Source of the DNA: Phocaeicola sp.
GTDB lineage: Bacteria; Bacteroidota; Bacteroidia; Bacteroidales; Bacteroidaceae
Reading direction: 5' to 3'
NCBI GenBank assembly: GCA_022764505.1
Contig: JALEQJ010000004.1
Span: forward strand, 1 to 64,000
Length of the DNA: 64,000 bases
Positions 54,158 through 63,144 of the stretch are shown piece by piece. The notes below the pieces were generated by a model, which made no database searches, was not told where the DNA came from, and worked only from the letters and a program-made list of their open reading frames with translations. Position 1 is the stretch's first letter. Every line of letters starts with the position of its first letter. A program made the translations under genes and the position numbers.

Positions 54158-55059
54158 ATATGAGAAAAGAACTTAAAATAGGCATTGCAGGCATAGCTGC
54201 ACTTGCTATTCTTATCTTTGGTATCAACTACTTGAAAGGTATCAATCTCCTCAAGTCCGAGCATTATTACAACGTAGATTTTACCAATGTAAACGGACTA
54301 ACCAAATCAAGCCCGGTATTTTCCAATGGCTTTCAAGTAGGAATAGTGAAAGATATTTCTTACGACTATAGCAGACCCGGACACATCGTAGTAGGTATAG
54401 ATATAGACGAAGCCTTTAAGATGCCTGTAGGCAGTAGTGCAGAACTTGTTTCGGATATGCTTGGAAATACCAAGATGGACTTATTGCTCAATCATAAAGC
54501 TACTACCTATCTTCAGGCAGGAGATACCATCTTAGGAAAGGTAAATATGGGACTGATGGGGAAAGCATCGGAAGAGCTTGTACCACAAGTAGAGCGTATC
54601 CTCCCAAAATTGGATAGTATTCTTACTTCTGTCAATACGCTCTTGGCCAATCCTGCACTGAAACAGACTTTAGAAAATACAGCACAACTCACAGCTTCGC
54701 TCAATAGTACAAGCAAGCAGTTGGATCACCTTATGAAAACAGAAGTGCCTATTATGACCCAAAATCTTACAGCACTCACTACAGACCTCAAGAAAATATC
54801 GGGTAATTTACAACAAGTGGATTATGCGCAAACCTTCCAGCGCATAGAAGAAACATTACGCAATGTACAATTACTCACAAACAAACTCAACAGCCAAGAA
54901 GGAAGTTTAGGTTTACTGCTGAATGACCCTTCACTCTACAACAACTTAAACAGTACTATGGAAAATGCTGCAAGTCTGCTCAAAGACTTAGAGACACACC
55001 CCAAGAGGTATGTACACTTCTCCATCTTCGGAAAAAAAGACAAGAAAGTAGCAGAATAA
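54154..55059 (+). CDS. MCE/MlaD-family lipid-transport protein
   Basis: A 301-residue protein with an N-terminal membrane anchor (LKIGIAGIAALAILIFGINYL). The MCE domain (about residues 35-120) reads YYNVDFTNVNGLTKSSPVFSNGFQVGIV, and a helical C-terminus (about 145-290) contains heptad-like repeats. MCE proteins form rings in the periplasm that carry phospholipids between membranes. It overlaps the amidase gene (ATGA), a pairing often seen in Bacteroidales. MlaE/MlaF partners are not adjacent. Confidence 0.92.
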   Translation: MNMRKELKIGIAGIAALAILIFGINYLKGINLLKSEHYYNVDFTNVNGLTKSSPVFSNGFQVGIVKDISYDYSRPGHIVVGIDIDEAFKMPVGSSAELVSDMLGNTKMDLLLNHKATTYLQAGDTILGKVNMGLMGKASEELVPQVERILPKLDSILTSVNTLLANPALKQTLENTAQLTASLNSTSKQLDHLMKTEVPIMTQNLTALTTDLKKISGNLQQVDYAQTFQRIEETLRNVQLLTNKLNSQEGSLGLLLNDPSLYNNLNSTMENAASLLKDLETHPKRYVHFSIFGKKDKKVAE

Positions 55060-55070
55060 AGGAAAAAGAA

Positions 55071-55100
55071 AATGCTGTGCGGATTCGCACAGCATTTTTT
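55071..55100. terminator. Terminator between the convergent MlaD-like and C45 genes
   Basis: AATGCTGTGCG (55071-55081) pairs with CGCACAGCATT (55086-55096), 11 bp, flanked by A on the left and T on the right, so it works on both strands. Confidence 0.85.
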
Positions 55101-55101
55101 G

Positions 55102-56352
55102 CTATTTCAGTTCTGCATAAAAAGCACTTACCAGATCATTGAGATAAGCAACTATACGTTCACTCTTCCATTCATCGGGGACTGTTTTTTCTGAACGCCA
55201 AACCTGCCTTGCTTGCTCTGCAATAGAAAAAATATCTTTTTCTACGGCTTCTATACGTTGTGTATAACCTGTTTTATCTGCATTGAACAGCTTGTCTATA
55301 GCTAAGTAATGATACCCATCGCTTTGCGCCCATAAAGGAAATATCTGTTTTTTCAGCTCCATACTCTTGGCAGAAAATGCAGACTCTGCACCCATAGCAG
55401 GAGCTACCAGTCCCTGTGGTAATTCTACACCACACCACATAGGTAATGTAACCGAAACAAAAGGCAGTCCTATCTGCACCCACCCTGTAGTATGTACAGG
55501 TTTTTCATTTTTCCGGGCATTCACGCCTTCTATAGCAATAGTACTGGAAGTTCCATACCTGCAAATCAAATCGTCCGAAGTAACCATAGCACCTTTAGCA
55601 GGCAGTCTACTGTAGGTTTTCCTGTAATCGGCTTTCAATACAGGGTGCACAGTAGAGCGAGAAAAGTCTTGCATCAAGGTTTCTATCCTAAGTTCCCCCA
55701 CAGAAACTTCATTAAAAAGTAAATGAGCGGTTTGGCAACGAATAAAGCCTAATCCTTCTCCCTCTTTTCCCGTCTGTGAATAATTGGTACGCAGAACATA
55801 TCCGCGTGGTGCTACTTTTTCATCATTGGCATCAAACTTCGTCCAAGTTTCATTATTTACCTCATAAAACGCGGCTCCACCTTCTGCATCTATCACACCA
55901 AAGTGCGCCGCCAATCCCATAGGCTTCGGTCTTGAGTTCAAGAGATTTTCAAAATCGGCTATTGTTTTACACTCTTTCAGTGCTTGGTGCATAAAGAATC
56001 CTTCTTGATCTATAAAGCCCCCTTTATACCCGGCATTTACATTGAAAGAAGCACTGTTCATAATGGCAAAACCTTTTTCGTTCCAGCCTCCCCAAATTTG
56101 CACGCCCAATGTATCTGTCGTATTAACCAGACCTACATACTCCCATTGATGAGCTGTATAGCGTTTCATCACATTTTCATATGCCTCTGTATCCCTTACT
56201 TTCCAAAGCATAGGTCTGCCAGATGCTGTAAACTTTCCACTGATAACGGCTGTAGTACAAGCCGAAGAAAAAGAATAAAAAGAGACGAAAATCCATAGAA
56301 AAGCCACTCTCAAATAGCGAAAGGTGCTTTGCGTAAAAGTTTGTTCATACAT
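55102..56352 (-). CDS. Exported C45/choloylglycine-hydrolase-type Ntn hydrolase
   Basis: A 416-residue protein from the ATG at 56352 (MYEQTFTQSTFRYLRVAFLW). A signal sequence ends at SFYSFSSA, directly before CTTAVISGKFTASGRPMLWKVRD. Here signal cleavage would expose Cys as the N-terminal nucleophile, as in linear amide C-N hydrolases. Asn and Arg motifs (GWNEKGFAIMNSA, VLRTNY) follow. It likely hydrolyses an amide bond of an unknown substrate in the periplasm; substrates of the family include bile salts and penicillins. The longer frame from 56457 adds a second hydrophobic segment and lies over a -7-like box at 56378-56385. Confidence 0.85.
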   Translation of the reverse strand: MYEQTFTQSTFRYLRVAFLWIFVSFYSFSSACTTAVISGKFTASGRPMLWKVRDTEAYENVMKRYTAHQWEYVGLVNTTDTLGVQIWGGWNEKGFAIMNSASFNVNAGYKGGFIDQEGFFMHQALKECKTIADFENLLNSRPKPMGLAAHFGVIDAEGGAAFYEVNNETWTKFDANDEKVAPRGYVLRTNYSQTGKEGEGLGFIRCQTAHLLFNEVSVGELRIETLMQDFSRSTVHPVLKADYRKTYSRLPAKGAMVTSDDLICRYGTSSTIAIEGVNARKNEKPVHTTGWVQIGLPFVSVTLPMWCGVELPQGLVAPAMGAESAFSAKSMELKKQIFPLWAQSDGYHYLAIDKLFNADKTGYTQRIEAVEKDIFSIAEQARQVWRSEKTVPDEWKSERIVAYLNDLVSAFYAELK

Positions 56353-56476
56353 AATAATAAGAAATAGTGTTCTATAGCAAAGGTAGACAATCTTATACAT
56401 ACATATAGCAATAAAGCCAACCTTTTGTCTACTATAGACAGAGGTTGGCTTTACCACTTTAATGCGTTCAATGAGA

Positions 56477-58051
56477 TTATTTTATATCCAATTCTTCTTT
56501 CATATCCAGTTCTTCTCCGTTCTTATCGAAGAACTTGTATTGTAGAAAGGCTAAGCTCTCATTGGGGATAATTTTAAGTCCGAATCCATACTTCAATTGC
56601 CATTTTCTTTTCAAGGAAATAAGCCCTTGATTGATATATGCGGCAATGTATGGATGAATGTGTAATACTATTTTCTTCAGTCCTAACTTATTGACCAAAT
56701 AGTCTATTTTACTCTCTAATGTATCTGTGAAAAGAATAGAAGCTCTTATCTTTCCTTTCCCAAAACAAGTGGGACAATCTTCGTCTGTAGTAACATCTAT
56801 AGCCGGGCGCACACGCTGACGTGTGATTTGCATCAAGCCGAATTTGCTTAGTGGCAAGATATTGTGTCTTGCTCTGTCTTTCTGCATATTTTGACACATA
56901 CGCTCATAGAGCTTTTGTCTGTTCTCCGCCTTTGCCATATCTATGAAGTCTACTACGATGATGCCGCCCATATCTCTCAATCGCAATTGACGCGCTAATT
57001 CATCTGCTGCACCCAAGTTTACTTCCAGTGCATTGGCTTCTTGTCCATTGGCAGATTTCGCCCTATTACCACTATTTACGTCTACTACGTGCAGGGCTTC
57101 TGTATGCTCAATGATGAGATACGCACCACTCTTATAAGATATAGTTTTACCAAATGAAGACTTTATCTGCTTTGTGATAGCAAAATTGTCAAATATGGGA
57201 AGCTTTCCGGTATAGTGCTTCACTATTTCTGCACGCTCTGGTGCTATAAGTGTTACGTAGTCTTTTACTTCTTTATATACTTCCTCATCGTTCACATAAA
57301 TGTTTTCGTAGGAAGGATTAAAGAGGTCTCTAAGCATAGCTACAGTTCTACTGGTTTCTTCATACACCAATGAAGGCAACTTTGTAGCTTTTTGCACTTT
57401 AGTAATGGCATCTTCCCAATGTCTCAGCAAAACCTTCAGTTCTGCGTCTAATTCTGCTACACGCTTATTCTCTGCAACAGTTCTCACTATCACACCGAAG
57501 TTTTTCGGTGTAATGCTTTGTACCAGCTGTTTCAAGCGAGCACGTTCTTCGCTGGACTTTATCTTTTGCGATACAGATATTTTATCATTGAATGGAATAA
57601 GTACAAGATACCTTCCTGCAAAGGAGAGTTCACAAGTAAGTCTTGGTCCCTTTGTAGAAATAGGTTCTTTTACTATCTGCACCAAAATTTCTTGTCCCTG
57701 CTGCAATACGTTGGATAGACTTCCTTCTTTGTCTATATCCGGCTGTACAGTAGCTTTCGCTATAGGGTAAAGCTTTTTTTTATCGCTGAGTACTTGCTTT
57801 AAGTACTTCTGATAAGAGTAAAATTGTGGTCCTAAGTCTAAGTAATGAAGAAAAGCGTCTTTTCCGAAGCCTACGTCTACGAAGCAGGCATTCAAGCCAG
57901 GCATAATTTTCTTTACCTTGGCTATGTACATATTCCCTACAGAGTAAGAGAGATCTCTTGTTTCTTTCTGTAACTCTACTAAGTTTTTATCCTCCAGTAA
58001 AGCGATAGAAATCTCTTTGGGTTGTACATCTACTACTAATTCGCTTGTCAC
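56477..58051 (-). CDS. rng: Ribonuclease G/E family protein
   Basis: A 524-residue endoribonuclease. The S1 domain with insertion (about residues 35-120; GNMYIAKVKKIMPGLNACFVDVGFGKDAFLHY) precedes the catalytic region with metal-binding Asp residues in LHVVDVNSGNR and GGIIVVDFIDM. The zinc-link DCPTCFGKGKI follows near residue 435. It matures rRNA and starts mRNA decay. It lacks the long C-terminal scaffold of RNase E, so RNase G is the closer match. It lies downstream of the COX24-like and HU genes but is separated by a strong hairpin. Confidence 0.95.
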   Translation of the reverse strand: MTSELVVDVQPKEISIALLEDKNLVELQKETRDLSYSVGNMYIAKVKKIMPGLNACFVDVGFGKDAFLHYLDLGPQFYSYQKYLKQVLSDKKKLYPIAKATVQPDIDKEGSLSNVLQQGQEILVQIVKEPISTKGPRLTCELSFAGRYLVLIPFNDKISVSQKIKSSEERARLKQLVQSITPKNFGVIVRTVAENKRVAELDAELKVLLRHWEDAITKVQKATKLPSLVYEETSRTVAMLRDLFNPSYENIYVNDEEVYKEVKDYVTLIAPERAEIVKHYTGKLPIFDNFAITKQIKSSFGKTISYKSGAYLIIEHTEALHVVDVNSGNRAKSANGQEANALEVNLGAADELARQLRLRDMGGIIVVDFIDMAKAENRQKLYERMCQNMQKDRARHNILPLSKFGLMQITRQRVRPAIDVTTDEDCPTCFGKGKIRASILFTDTLESKIDYLVNKLGLKKIVLHIHPYIAAYINQGLISLKRKWQLKYGFGLKIIPNESLAFLQYKFFDKNGEELDMKEELDIK

Positions 58052-58112
58052 GTTACTTTTGTTTGTGGTTTTACTTATAGACCTCTATGCTCTAAATAGC
58101 ATAGGTTTTAAC

Positions 58113-58152
58113 ACGAAGAACAAACTTACACTTCTGTAAGTTTGTTCTTCGT
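58113..58152. terminator. 18-bp perfect hairpin between the small basic protein and rng
   Basis: ACGAAGAACAAACTTACA (58113-58130) pairs with its reverse complement (58135-58152) across a 4-nt loop. It lies 19 bp after the stop at 58172 on the minus strand. The T tract is weak, so partial termination is possible. Confidence 0.7.
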
Positions 58153-58171
58153 ATAATTAGACTGTTAGCAA

Positions 58172-58264
58172 TTATTTTTTGCTTTTGTGTCTGTTCTTTC
58201 TTAGTCTTTTCTTACGCTTGTGTGTAGACATTTTATGTCTTTTTCTTTTCTTTCCGCTTGGCAT
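58172..58264 (-). CDS. 30-residue basic protein, AURKAIP1/COX24 domain type (mS38/bS22-like)
   Basis: The minus strand encodes MPSGKKRKRHKMSTHKRKKR and ten further residues, 30 in all, with 19 Lys/Arg. This matches the tiny AURKAIP1/COX24-domain proteins of Bacteroidota, related to mitochondrial mS38 and mycobacterial bS22, which bind the small subunit near the decoding site. Too short for usual gene-finders. It is 34 bp downstream of the HU stop on the same strand and probably shares its transcript. The ribosomal role is inferred from the family. Confidence 0.85.
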   Translation of the reverse strand: MPSGKKRKRHKMSTHKRKKRLRKNRHKSKK

Positions 58265-58298
58265 AGCTTCAATTTTTATAGGGTTATTATTCTGTTAA

Positions 58299-58574
58299 TT
58301 ATTTCTTCTCTATTATTGTGAAAGTTTTAGCTGGCTTAAATGCCGGTATATTATGCTCTGGTATAATGATAGTAGTATTCTTAGATATGTTACGCGCTGT
58401 CTTTTGAGCACGTTTTTTTACTATGAAGCTACCAAAGCCACGGAGATAAATGTTCTCGCCTTTTGAAAGGTTTGATTTTACTGCTTCCATAAAAGCCTCT
58501 ACTGTTTGTAAAACATCGTCTTTTGCAAGTCCGGTGTTTTTTGAAATTTCGTTTACGATATCTGCTTTAGTCAT
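58299..58574 (-). CDS. HU-family DNA-binding protein
   Basis: A 91-residue histone-like protein. MTKADIVNEISKNTGLAKDDVLQTVEAFM is the helical dimer part, GENIYLRGFGSFIVKKRAQKTARN the signature, and IIPEHNIPAFKPAKTF the DNA-gripping arm with the conserved Pro. It bends and compacts DNA as a dimer. It has a -7 box at 58695-58702 and a leader of about 115 nt, and is probably co-transcribed with the 30-residue basic protein. Confidence 0.96.
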   Translation of the reverse strand: MTKADIVNEISKNTGLAKDDVLQTVEAFMEAVKSNLSKGENIYLRGFGSFIVKKRAQKTARNISKNTTIIIPEHNIPAFKPAKTFTIIEKK

Positions 58575-58694
58575 CTTGCTTATAGATTAGTGTTATGTAT
58601 GTTCGTTTTCTACCAACCTTTTCTCACTATGGTATAATCCCAATAAATTCGACTCTACTCGTATTCTTTAGTGGACAGGCTTATTTTCGGACTG

Positions 58695-58702
58695 CAAATA
58701 TA
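58695..58702 (-). promoter_or_regulatory. -7 box of the HU gene
   Basis: Minus-strand TATATTTG, about 120 bp before the HU ATG, in the gap after the CBM9-like gene. Confidence 0.45.
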
Positions 58703-58760
58703 GACTTTTTATTGAGGATAGCGAAATAAAGACTTACATTTTTCACTCATTCCAAATAGG

Positions 58761-59411
58761 TTAGTCAAATTTTAGCTTCATAAAATATGCGGGACAATGA
58801 AAACAAGGTTTCTCTATTGCAATTTCTGAAGTAGCCAAGAAATGAGGCGAAGAGAGTTTATCACCACATTTATATAGGTTACCTGTAGCCGAAAGACCTT
58901 CCCACGTATTTAATTGGTGATGAAACAAGGCAGACACCGGTATTACCAATGTAAGCTCCCATACACCTTTCTGAACTTTTTCCTCAAAGGGCACTTCTCC
59001 TAAGCTGCTCCATCTATCTATAGAAGCCAATGTTTCCGCAGAAGCCGGGACTCTCTCTCCTATCTTGCCATAATGCAATAGCAGACGTGTAGCAGCATTA
59101 CACTCAAAGTTGTAATAATACTCACTTGCATCTGGAGAGATAAAAAACTCGCAACAAGAATCTTCCCAAACCTTACCATTATCTGTTCTGGCTACGGCAC
59201 GTACAGTTTTCTCCTCTATATAATAATGTAAGAGAAGCGTATCTCCTGTATGTGCCATTCTATAACTTACACGTGGTTTATATGGATAGTCTTTTTCCCA
59301 ATTTGCAATATCTATCTGATGAAATGGGATACAGAAACTATCCAATAAAGCTTTTACTTCTATAGCCGTAATCTTTTTCTCCGTATGAATATGAGGTATT
59401 ACTTGACACAT
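58761..59411 (-). CDS. Carbohydrate-binding family 9-like protein
   Basis: A 216-residue protein without signal peptide. Features of the CBM9-like group in Bacteroidota are DTLLLHYYIEEKTVRAVARTDNGKVWEDSCCEFFISPD and the late ATGNLYKCGDKLSSPHFLATSEIAIEKPCFHCPAYFMKLKF. The group binds sugars; whether this one has a catalytic partner is unknown. Its ATG overlaps the MFS stop by one base (TAATG), so it is translated with the sugar/nucleoside transporter, suggesting an intracellular role in handling the imported substrate. Confidence 0.85.
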   Translation of the reverse strand: MCQVIPHIHTEKKITAIEVKALLDSFCIPFHQIDIANWEKDYPYKPRVSYRMAHTGDTLLLHYYIEEKTVRAVARTDNGKVWEDSCCEFFISPDASEYYYNFECNAATRLLLHYGKIGERVPASAETLASIDRWSSLGEVPFEEKVQKGVWELTLVIPVSALFHHQLNTWEGLSATGNLYKCGDKLSSPHFLATSEIAIEKPCFHCPAYFMKLKFD

Positions 59412-60709
59412 TATCTTGTTACTTTTTCTGTACTATTATATTTGAACAATAAGGCAAAACTGATAGCTACAACCACAGCATAAAGAGAGAAGGTATACCA
59501 GCTATAACTCCAACCGGTAAGCAATGCTTCTGCCGAAGCCGTATCGTAATACATACCTTCTTCCAAACGAGGCAATGCAGGCACAAAATGACTGATGACA
59601 GCTTGCGCACCATAAGAACCTATGGTAGCCCCTATCCCATTGGTCATAATCATAAACAGACCTTGGGCACTGGAACGAATACTGCTATCTGTTTCATTGT
59701 CTACGAATAGAGAACCGGAAACATTGAAGAAATCAAATGCTACACCATAGACTATCATACTCAATAACAGTAACCAAACACCGCTACCGGGATTACCCAA
59801 CCCGAGAAGACCAAAGCGCAAGACCCAAGCAGACATAGCAATGAGCATCACATTGCGAATACCAAATTTACGTAGCGCAAAAGGAATGATCAAGATACAT
59901 AATGTTTCACTCATCTGAGAAAGAGAAATCAGCACATTGGAATACTTTACTCCGAAAGCATCTGCATAAGCCTCTATTCCACCGAAAGCTCCCAAATAAG
60001 GATTGGCAAACGCATTGGTTATCTGTAGGCAAACTCCCAAAAGCATAGAGAATATAAAAAACAAAGCCATCTTTCGTTGCTTAAACAGCTGGAAAGCTCG
60101 TAAGCCCAAAGCATCTACAAGCCCCTTACCTCCTACTCCACGAGAGGTAGGACAACTTGGCAAAAGGAAACTGTACATAAGCAACACAAGGCTTGTTACT
60201 CCCGATACAAGAAACTGCGTACTCAGATTTTCTATTTGTAAAGCACTTACCAAGAGCATACAACAAATAAAACCCACTGTACCAAATACCCGAATAGGTG
60301 GAAAGACTTTCACTATATCCAATCCGGCTTTCTCTATAGCCGTATAAGCTACAGAATTACTCAGAGCCAAAGTTGGCATATAAAAAGCCACGCTCAACGT
60401 ATATAAGCAGAATAGTATAGAAAAATCCGGAGTCCCGACAGACTGGCAATAGATATGCGCTCCTATCATAAGTGAGCCTGCCACCCCGTGGCAAAGCCCC
60501 AATAAACGTTGTGCAGGTATCCATCTGTCTGCTACAATACCCATCAGAGCCGGCATAAAGAGAGATACCACACCCTGCATAGAGTAAAAGGCACCTATTT
60601 CGCCACTTAATCCTACTTCCGACAAATAGCGTCCCATAGAGGTGAGATAAGCTCCCCAAACCGCAAATTGCAGGAAATTCATAATAATCAGTTTCAACTT
60701 TGTATTCAT
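59411..60709 (-). CDS. MFS transporter, nucleoside/sugar proton symporter (NupG-like)
   Basis: A 432-residue, 12-helix protein from the ATG at 60709 (MNTKLKLIIMNFLQFAVWGAYLTSMGRYL). The N-terminal pattern and GIVADRWIPAQRLLGLCHG between helices 2 and 3 fit the NupG/nucleoside:H+ symporter group. A longer frame from 60826 is excluded by the -7 box at 60771-60778. It is the first gene of a translationally coupled pair with the CBM9-like protein. Substrate is likely a nucleoside or sugar. Confidence 0.9.
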   Translation of the reverse strand: MNTKLKLIIMNFLQFAVWGAYLTSMGRYLSEVGLSGEIGAFYSMQGVVSLFMPALMGIVADRWIPAQRLLGLCHGVAGSLMIGAHIYCQSVGTPDFSILFCLYTLSVAFYMPTLALSNSVAYTAIEKAGLDIVKVFPPIRVFGTVGFICCMLLVSALQIENLSTQFLVSGVTSLVLLMYSFLLPSCPTSRGVGGKGLVDALGLRAFQLFKQRKMALFFIFSMLLGVCLQITNAFANPYLGAFGGIEAYADAFGVKYSNVLISLSQMSETLCILIIPFALRKFGIRNVMLIAMSAWVLRFGLLGLGNPGSGVWLLLLSMIVYGVAFDFFNVSGSLFVDNETDSSIRSSAQGLFMIMTNGIGATIGSYGAQAVISHFVPALPRLEEGMYYDTASAEALLTGWSYSWYTFSLYAVVVAISFALLFKYNSTEKVTR

Positions 60710-60770
60710 GGTTGCTATAAATTTGGTTGTGTATATGAGCCCTATCGCATAAGACAGAGCGAAAGCGCAA

Positions 60771-60778
60771 CAAATGTA
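60771..60778 (-). promoter_or_regulatory. -7 box for the MFS/CBM9 operon; decides the start
   Basis: Minus-strand TACATTTG, 62 bp before the ATG at 60709. Confidence 0.5.
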
Positions 60779-60913
60779 GAAATAAAGCCAAAATAAGAAA
60801 TCAAGTCGCAAAAAGAAAATGACCATTTACCTCCTATAAGCCTCAAAAGACGGTAAATTTCCCTTCCACAGATATGTTATATCCCTAAATTTTCTATTCA
60901 TAACAGCTTACAT

Positions 60914-60921
60914 TATCTTTG
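60914..60921 (+). promoter_or_regulatory. -7 box for the glucosaminidase gene; decides the start
   Basis: TATCTTTG ends just before the TTG that opens the longer frame at 60923, so translation must start at the ATG at 60959. Confidence 0.6.
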
Positions 60922-60958
60922 CTTGCGAAAGAATATATATCAATTCAAAGTGATAGAC

Positions 60959-61843
60959 ATGAAGAAAAAAAACATCGTCCTACTCCTTGCCTTATTATGG
61001 AGTATGCAACTCTGGGGGCAACGCAACTCTGCTTACGAAAGTTACATTCATAAATACAAAGAGCTTGCCATAGAAGAAATGCAACGCTACAGAATCCCTG
61101 CCAGTATTACTTTAGCACAAGGCTTATTGGAGTCCGGTGCCGGGAACTCCCTATTGGCACGCAAGTCCAATAATCACTTCGGCATTAAATGTGGCAGTGC
61201 ATGGGACGGTGCTTCTGTAAGACATACAGACGATGCTCCGAACGAATGTTTCCGTGCCTATAAACACCCCAAAGAGTCTTACGAAGACCACTCCAAATTT
61301 TTGGCTACTCGCCCACGATACAGTTTTTTATTCAATCTATCCCTTACCGATTACAAAGGCTGGGCGAGAGGGCTGAAACGTGCCGGGTATGCCACAGATC
61401 CACGCTATGCAGACAAGCTCATCGGTATCATAGAAACTTACGAACTACATATCTTTGATACCAAGCACGGCAAGAACAAGCGTGGCAAAGAAGGAGAGTT
61501 TTTCCATCAGCCTTATTTGGCAAACGACCTTGTGTACATCATAGCCAGACCGGGAGATACATTCAAGATTTTATCAAAAGAATTGGGCATCAGCAGAAAA
61601 AAACTTGCCAAATACAACGAACTACCCAAGAAACATACTTTCTCAGGCGGAGAAATAGTGTATTTGGAAACCAAGAGAAATAGAGCTACTCCGGAATACA
61701 TCATTCACAAAGTCAAACCGGAAGACTCTATGTATAGCATAGCACAGACTTACGGTATCAAATTGAAACGTCTGTATAAAATGAACGAAATGGACGAAAC
61801 AGAGGGCATACCTCCTGTAGGTACTATAATGCGACTTAGATAG
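60959..61843 (+). CDS. Secreted glucosaminidase-domain protein with LysM repeats
   Basis: A 294-residue protein from the ATG at 60959 with a signal peptide (KKKNIVLLLALLWSMQLWGQ). The glucosaminidase domain (about residues 28-165) includes ITLAQGLLESGAGNSLLARKSNNHFGIKC with the catalytic Glu. Two LysM modules follow: YIIARPGDTFKILSKELGISRKKLAKYNEL and YIIHKVKPEDSMYSIAQTYGIKLKRLYKMNEM. It binds and cleaves peptidoglycan glycan strands in the periplasm, probably during growth or division. Confidence 0.94.
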   Translation: MKKKNIVLLLALLWSMQLWGQRNSAYESYIHKYKELAIEEMQRYRIPASITLAQGLLESGAGNSLLARKSNNHFGIKCGSAWDGASVRHTDDAPNECFRAYKHPKESYEDHSKFLATRPRYSFLFNLSLTDYKGWARGLKRAGYATDPRYADKLIGIIETYELHIFDTKHGKNKRGKEGEFFHQPYLANDLVYIIARPGDTFKILSKELGISRKKLAKYNELPKKHTFSGGEIVYLETKRNRATPEYIIHKVKPEDSMYSIAQTYGIKLKRLYKMNEMDETEGIPPVGTIMRLR

Positions 61844-61983
61844 GATTTTTCCTAAGAAAAGCAGGAAAAAGTAGAAGAAAAGACAGGAAAACAAATCTTT
61901 CAAGCAAAAAAAGTAAAAATAGAGATAGGATTCCTAAAAACAATTTCTACATTTGCTTACAAAATGTCATAATTCAGAGCGAT

Positions 61984-62442
61984 ATGGATAAAATTGATAA
62001 ATTAGACAAGCAGATTTTACAGATCATCTCCCAGAACGCACGCATTCCCTTCAAAGACGTAGCCGCAGAATGTGGAGTATCTCGTGCAGCCATTCACCAA
62101 CGTGTCCAACGTCTCATAGATATGGGGGTTATTACAGGTTCCGGTTACCATGTAAACCCTAAGAGCTTAGGTTATAACACTTGTACTTATGTAGGTGTAA
62201 CTTTGGAACGTGGTTCTATGTACAAGGCTACTGTAGCAGAGCTTCAGAAAATTCCGGAAGTAGTAGAATGCCACTTTACCACAGGACCTTACACTATGCT
62301 CATCAAACTATATAGTGTGGACAACGAACACTTGAAAGAGCTACTCAATAGTCGAATCCAAGAAATCCCCGGTGTAATATCTACAGAAACGCTCATTTCC
62401 TTAGAAGAAAGCATCAAAAAAGTAACCCCTATCCGTAAATAA
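61984..62442 (+). CDS. Lrp/AsnC-family transcriptional regulator
   Basis: A 152-residue regulator. The HTH is LDKQILQIISQNARIPFKDVAAECGVSRAAIHQRVQRLIDMGVI; the RAM/AsnC ligand domain follows (about residues 68-150; YVGVTLERGSMYKATVAELQKIPEVVECH). Family members sense amino acids. It is followed after 7 bp by the DUF4491 gene, so both are one unit. Its targets are unknown. Confidence 0.93.
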   Translation: MDKIDKLDKQILQIISQNARIPFKDVAAECGVSRAAIHQRVQRLIDMGVITGSGYHVNPKSLGYNTCTYVGVTLERGSMYKATVAELQKIPEVVECHFTTGPYTMLIKLYSVDNEHLKELLNSRIQEIPGVISTETLISLEESIKKVTPIRK

Positions 62443-62449
62443 CCAAGAA

Positions 62450-62782
62450 ATGGATTGGTTACAAGCGCATCATTTAGGAGGCATCGCCATAGGTATCTGC
62501 ACATTTTTCATCATAGGGATATTCCACCCTATCGTGGTAAAGTGCGAGTACTATTGGGGAACTACTTGTTGGTGGATATTTCTCATTTTTGGTATTTTGG
62601 GCATAGTAGGTTCTATTTGGGTAGACAATATCCTACTCTCTTCTGCCTTGGGTGTCTTTGCTTTTTCTTCTCTCTGGACAATCAAAGAGATTTTTGAACA
62701 AAGAGAAAGAGTTCTCAAAGGCTGGTTCCCTATGAATCCTAAGAGAAAGCACTTATATACCTCCAAAAAGAAAAAAGCATAA
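62450..62782 (+). CDS. DUF4491 membrane protein
   Basis: A 110-residue protein with three hydrophobic helices (IAIGICTFFIIGIFHPIVVKCEYYWG, WWIFLIFGILGIVGSIWV, ALGVFAFSSLWTIKEIFEQ) and a basic tail (PKRKHLYTSKKKKA). The pattern HP..VK.EYYWG...WW and the tail W..NPKR match the DUF4491 family of Bacteroidota, function unknown. It is co-transcribed with the Lrp regulator and closed by a terminator at 62821. Confidence 0.87.
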   Translation: MDWLQAHHLGGIAIGICTFFIIGIFHPIVVKCEYYWGTTCWWIFLIFGILGIVGSIWVDNILLSSALGVFAFSSLWTIKEIFEQRERVLKGWFPMNPKRKHLYTSKKKKA

Positions 62783-62820
62783 ATCATTACTGCCGGTGTG
62801 CAGAAAAATGACTTTACAAA

Positions 62821-62853
62821 GAACATAACTCTGTACGAGTTATGTTCTTTTTT
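62821..62853 (+). terminator. Terminator after the DUF4491 gene
   Basis: GAACATAACTC (62821-62831) pairs with GAGTTATGTTC (62837-62847), 11 bp, followed by T. The rest of the gap to 63144 holds the palindrome array and a promoter. Confidence 0.88.
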
Positions 62854-62911
62854 ATATCTATCGGTTATCTGCATCATAGTTCACACAGAAAATCCACGCC
62901 TATCGCTACAT

Positions 62912-62988
62912 TTTCTATAAACTTCAATGGAAGTCTATATAAATCAAACCACAGTTTATATAAACTCAAGTGCAAGTTTATATAAACC
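62912..62988. repeat. Phased palindrome array (GTTTAYRTAAAC, period 21-22 bp)
   Basis: Two degenerate units (62912-62923 and 62934-62945) and two perfect GTTTATATAAAC units (62955-62966 and 62977-62988). Starts are 22, 21 and 22 bp apart. The promoter of the BT0820-like gene begins about 95 bp further on. Confidence 0.85.
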
Positions 62989-63083
62989 CCACTTGAGAAT
63001 AAAGAATTCCTCCTTACACTCTATTTTTGGAAAAGAACAATCAAATTTCTTCGCAAGTTTTCTGTAGAAAAACAGAGCATACC

Positions 63084-63115
63084 TTGCATACAGGTAGAAA
63101 CTGTTTTTATATTTG
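63084..63115 (+). promoter_or_regulatory. Promoter of the BT0820-like HAD gene
   Basis: TTG (63084-63086), a 21-bp spacer and TATATTTG (63108-63115); ATG at 63145. The -33 region TTGCATACAGGT is identical to the one upstream of the PgpH-like gene (9264-9275). Confidence 0.65.
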
Positions 63116-63144
63116 CAGGTACAATTTCATTAGACAGCCACTTT

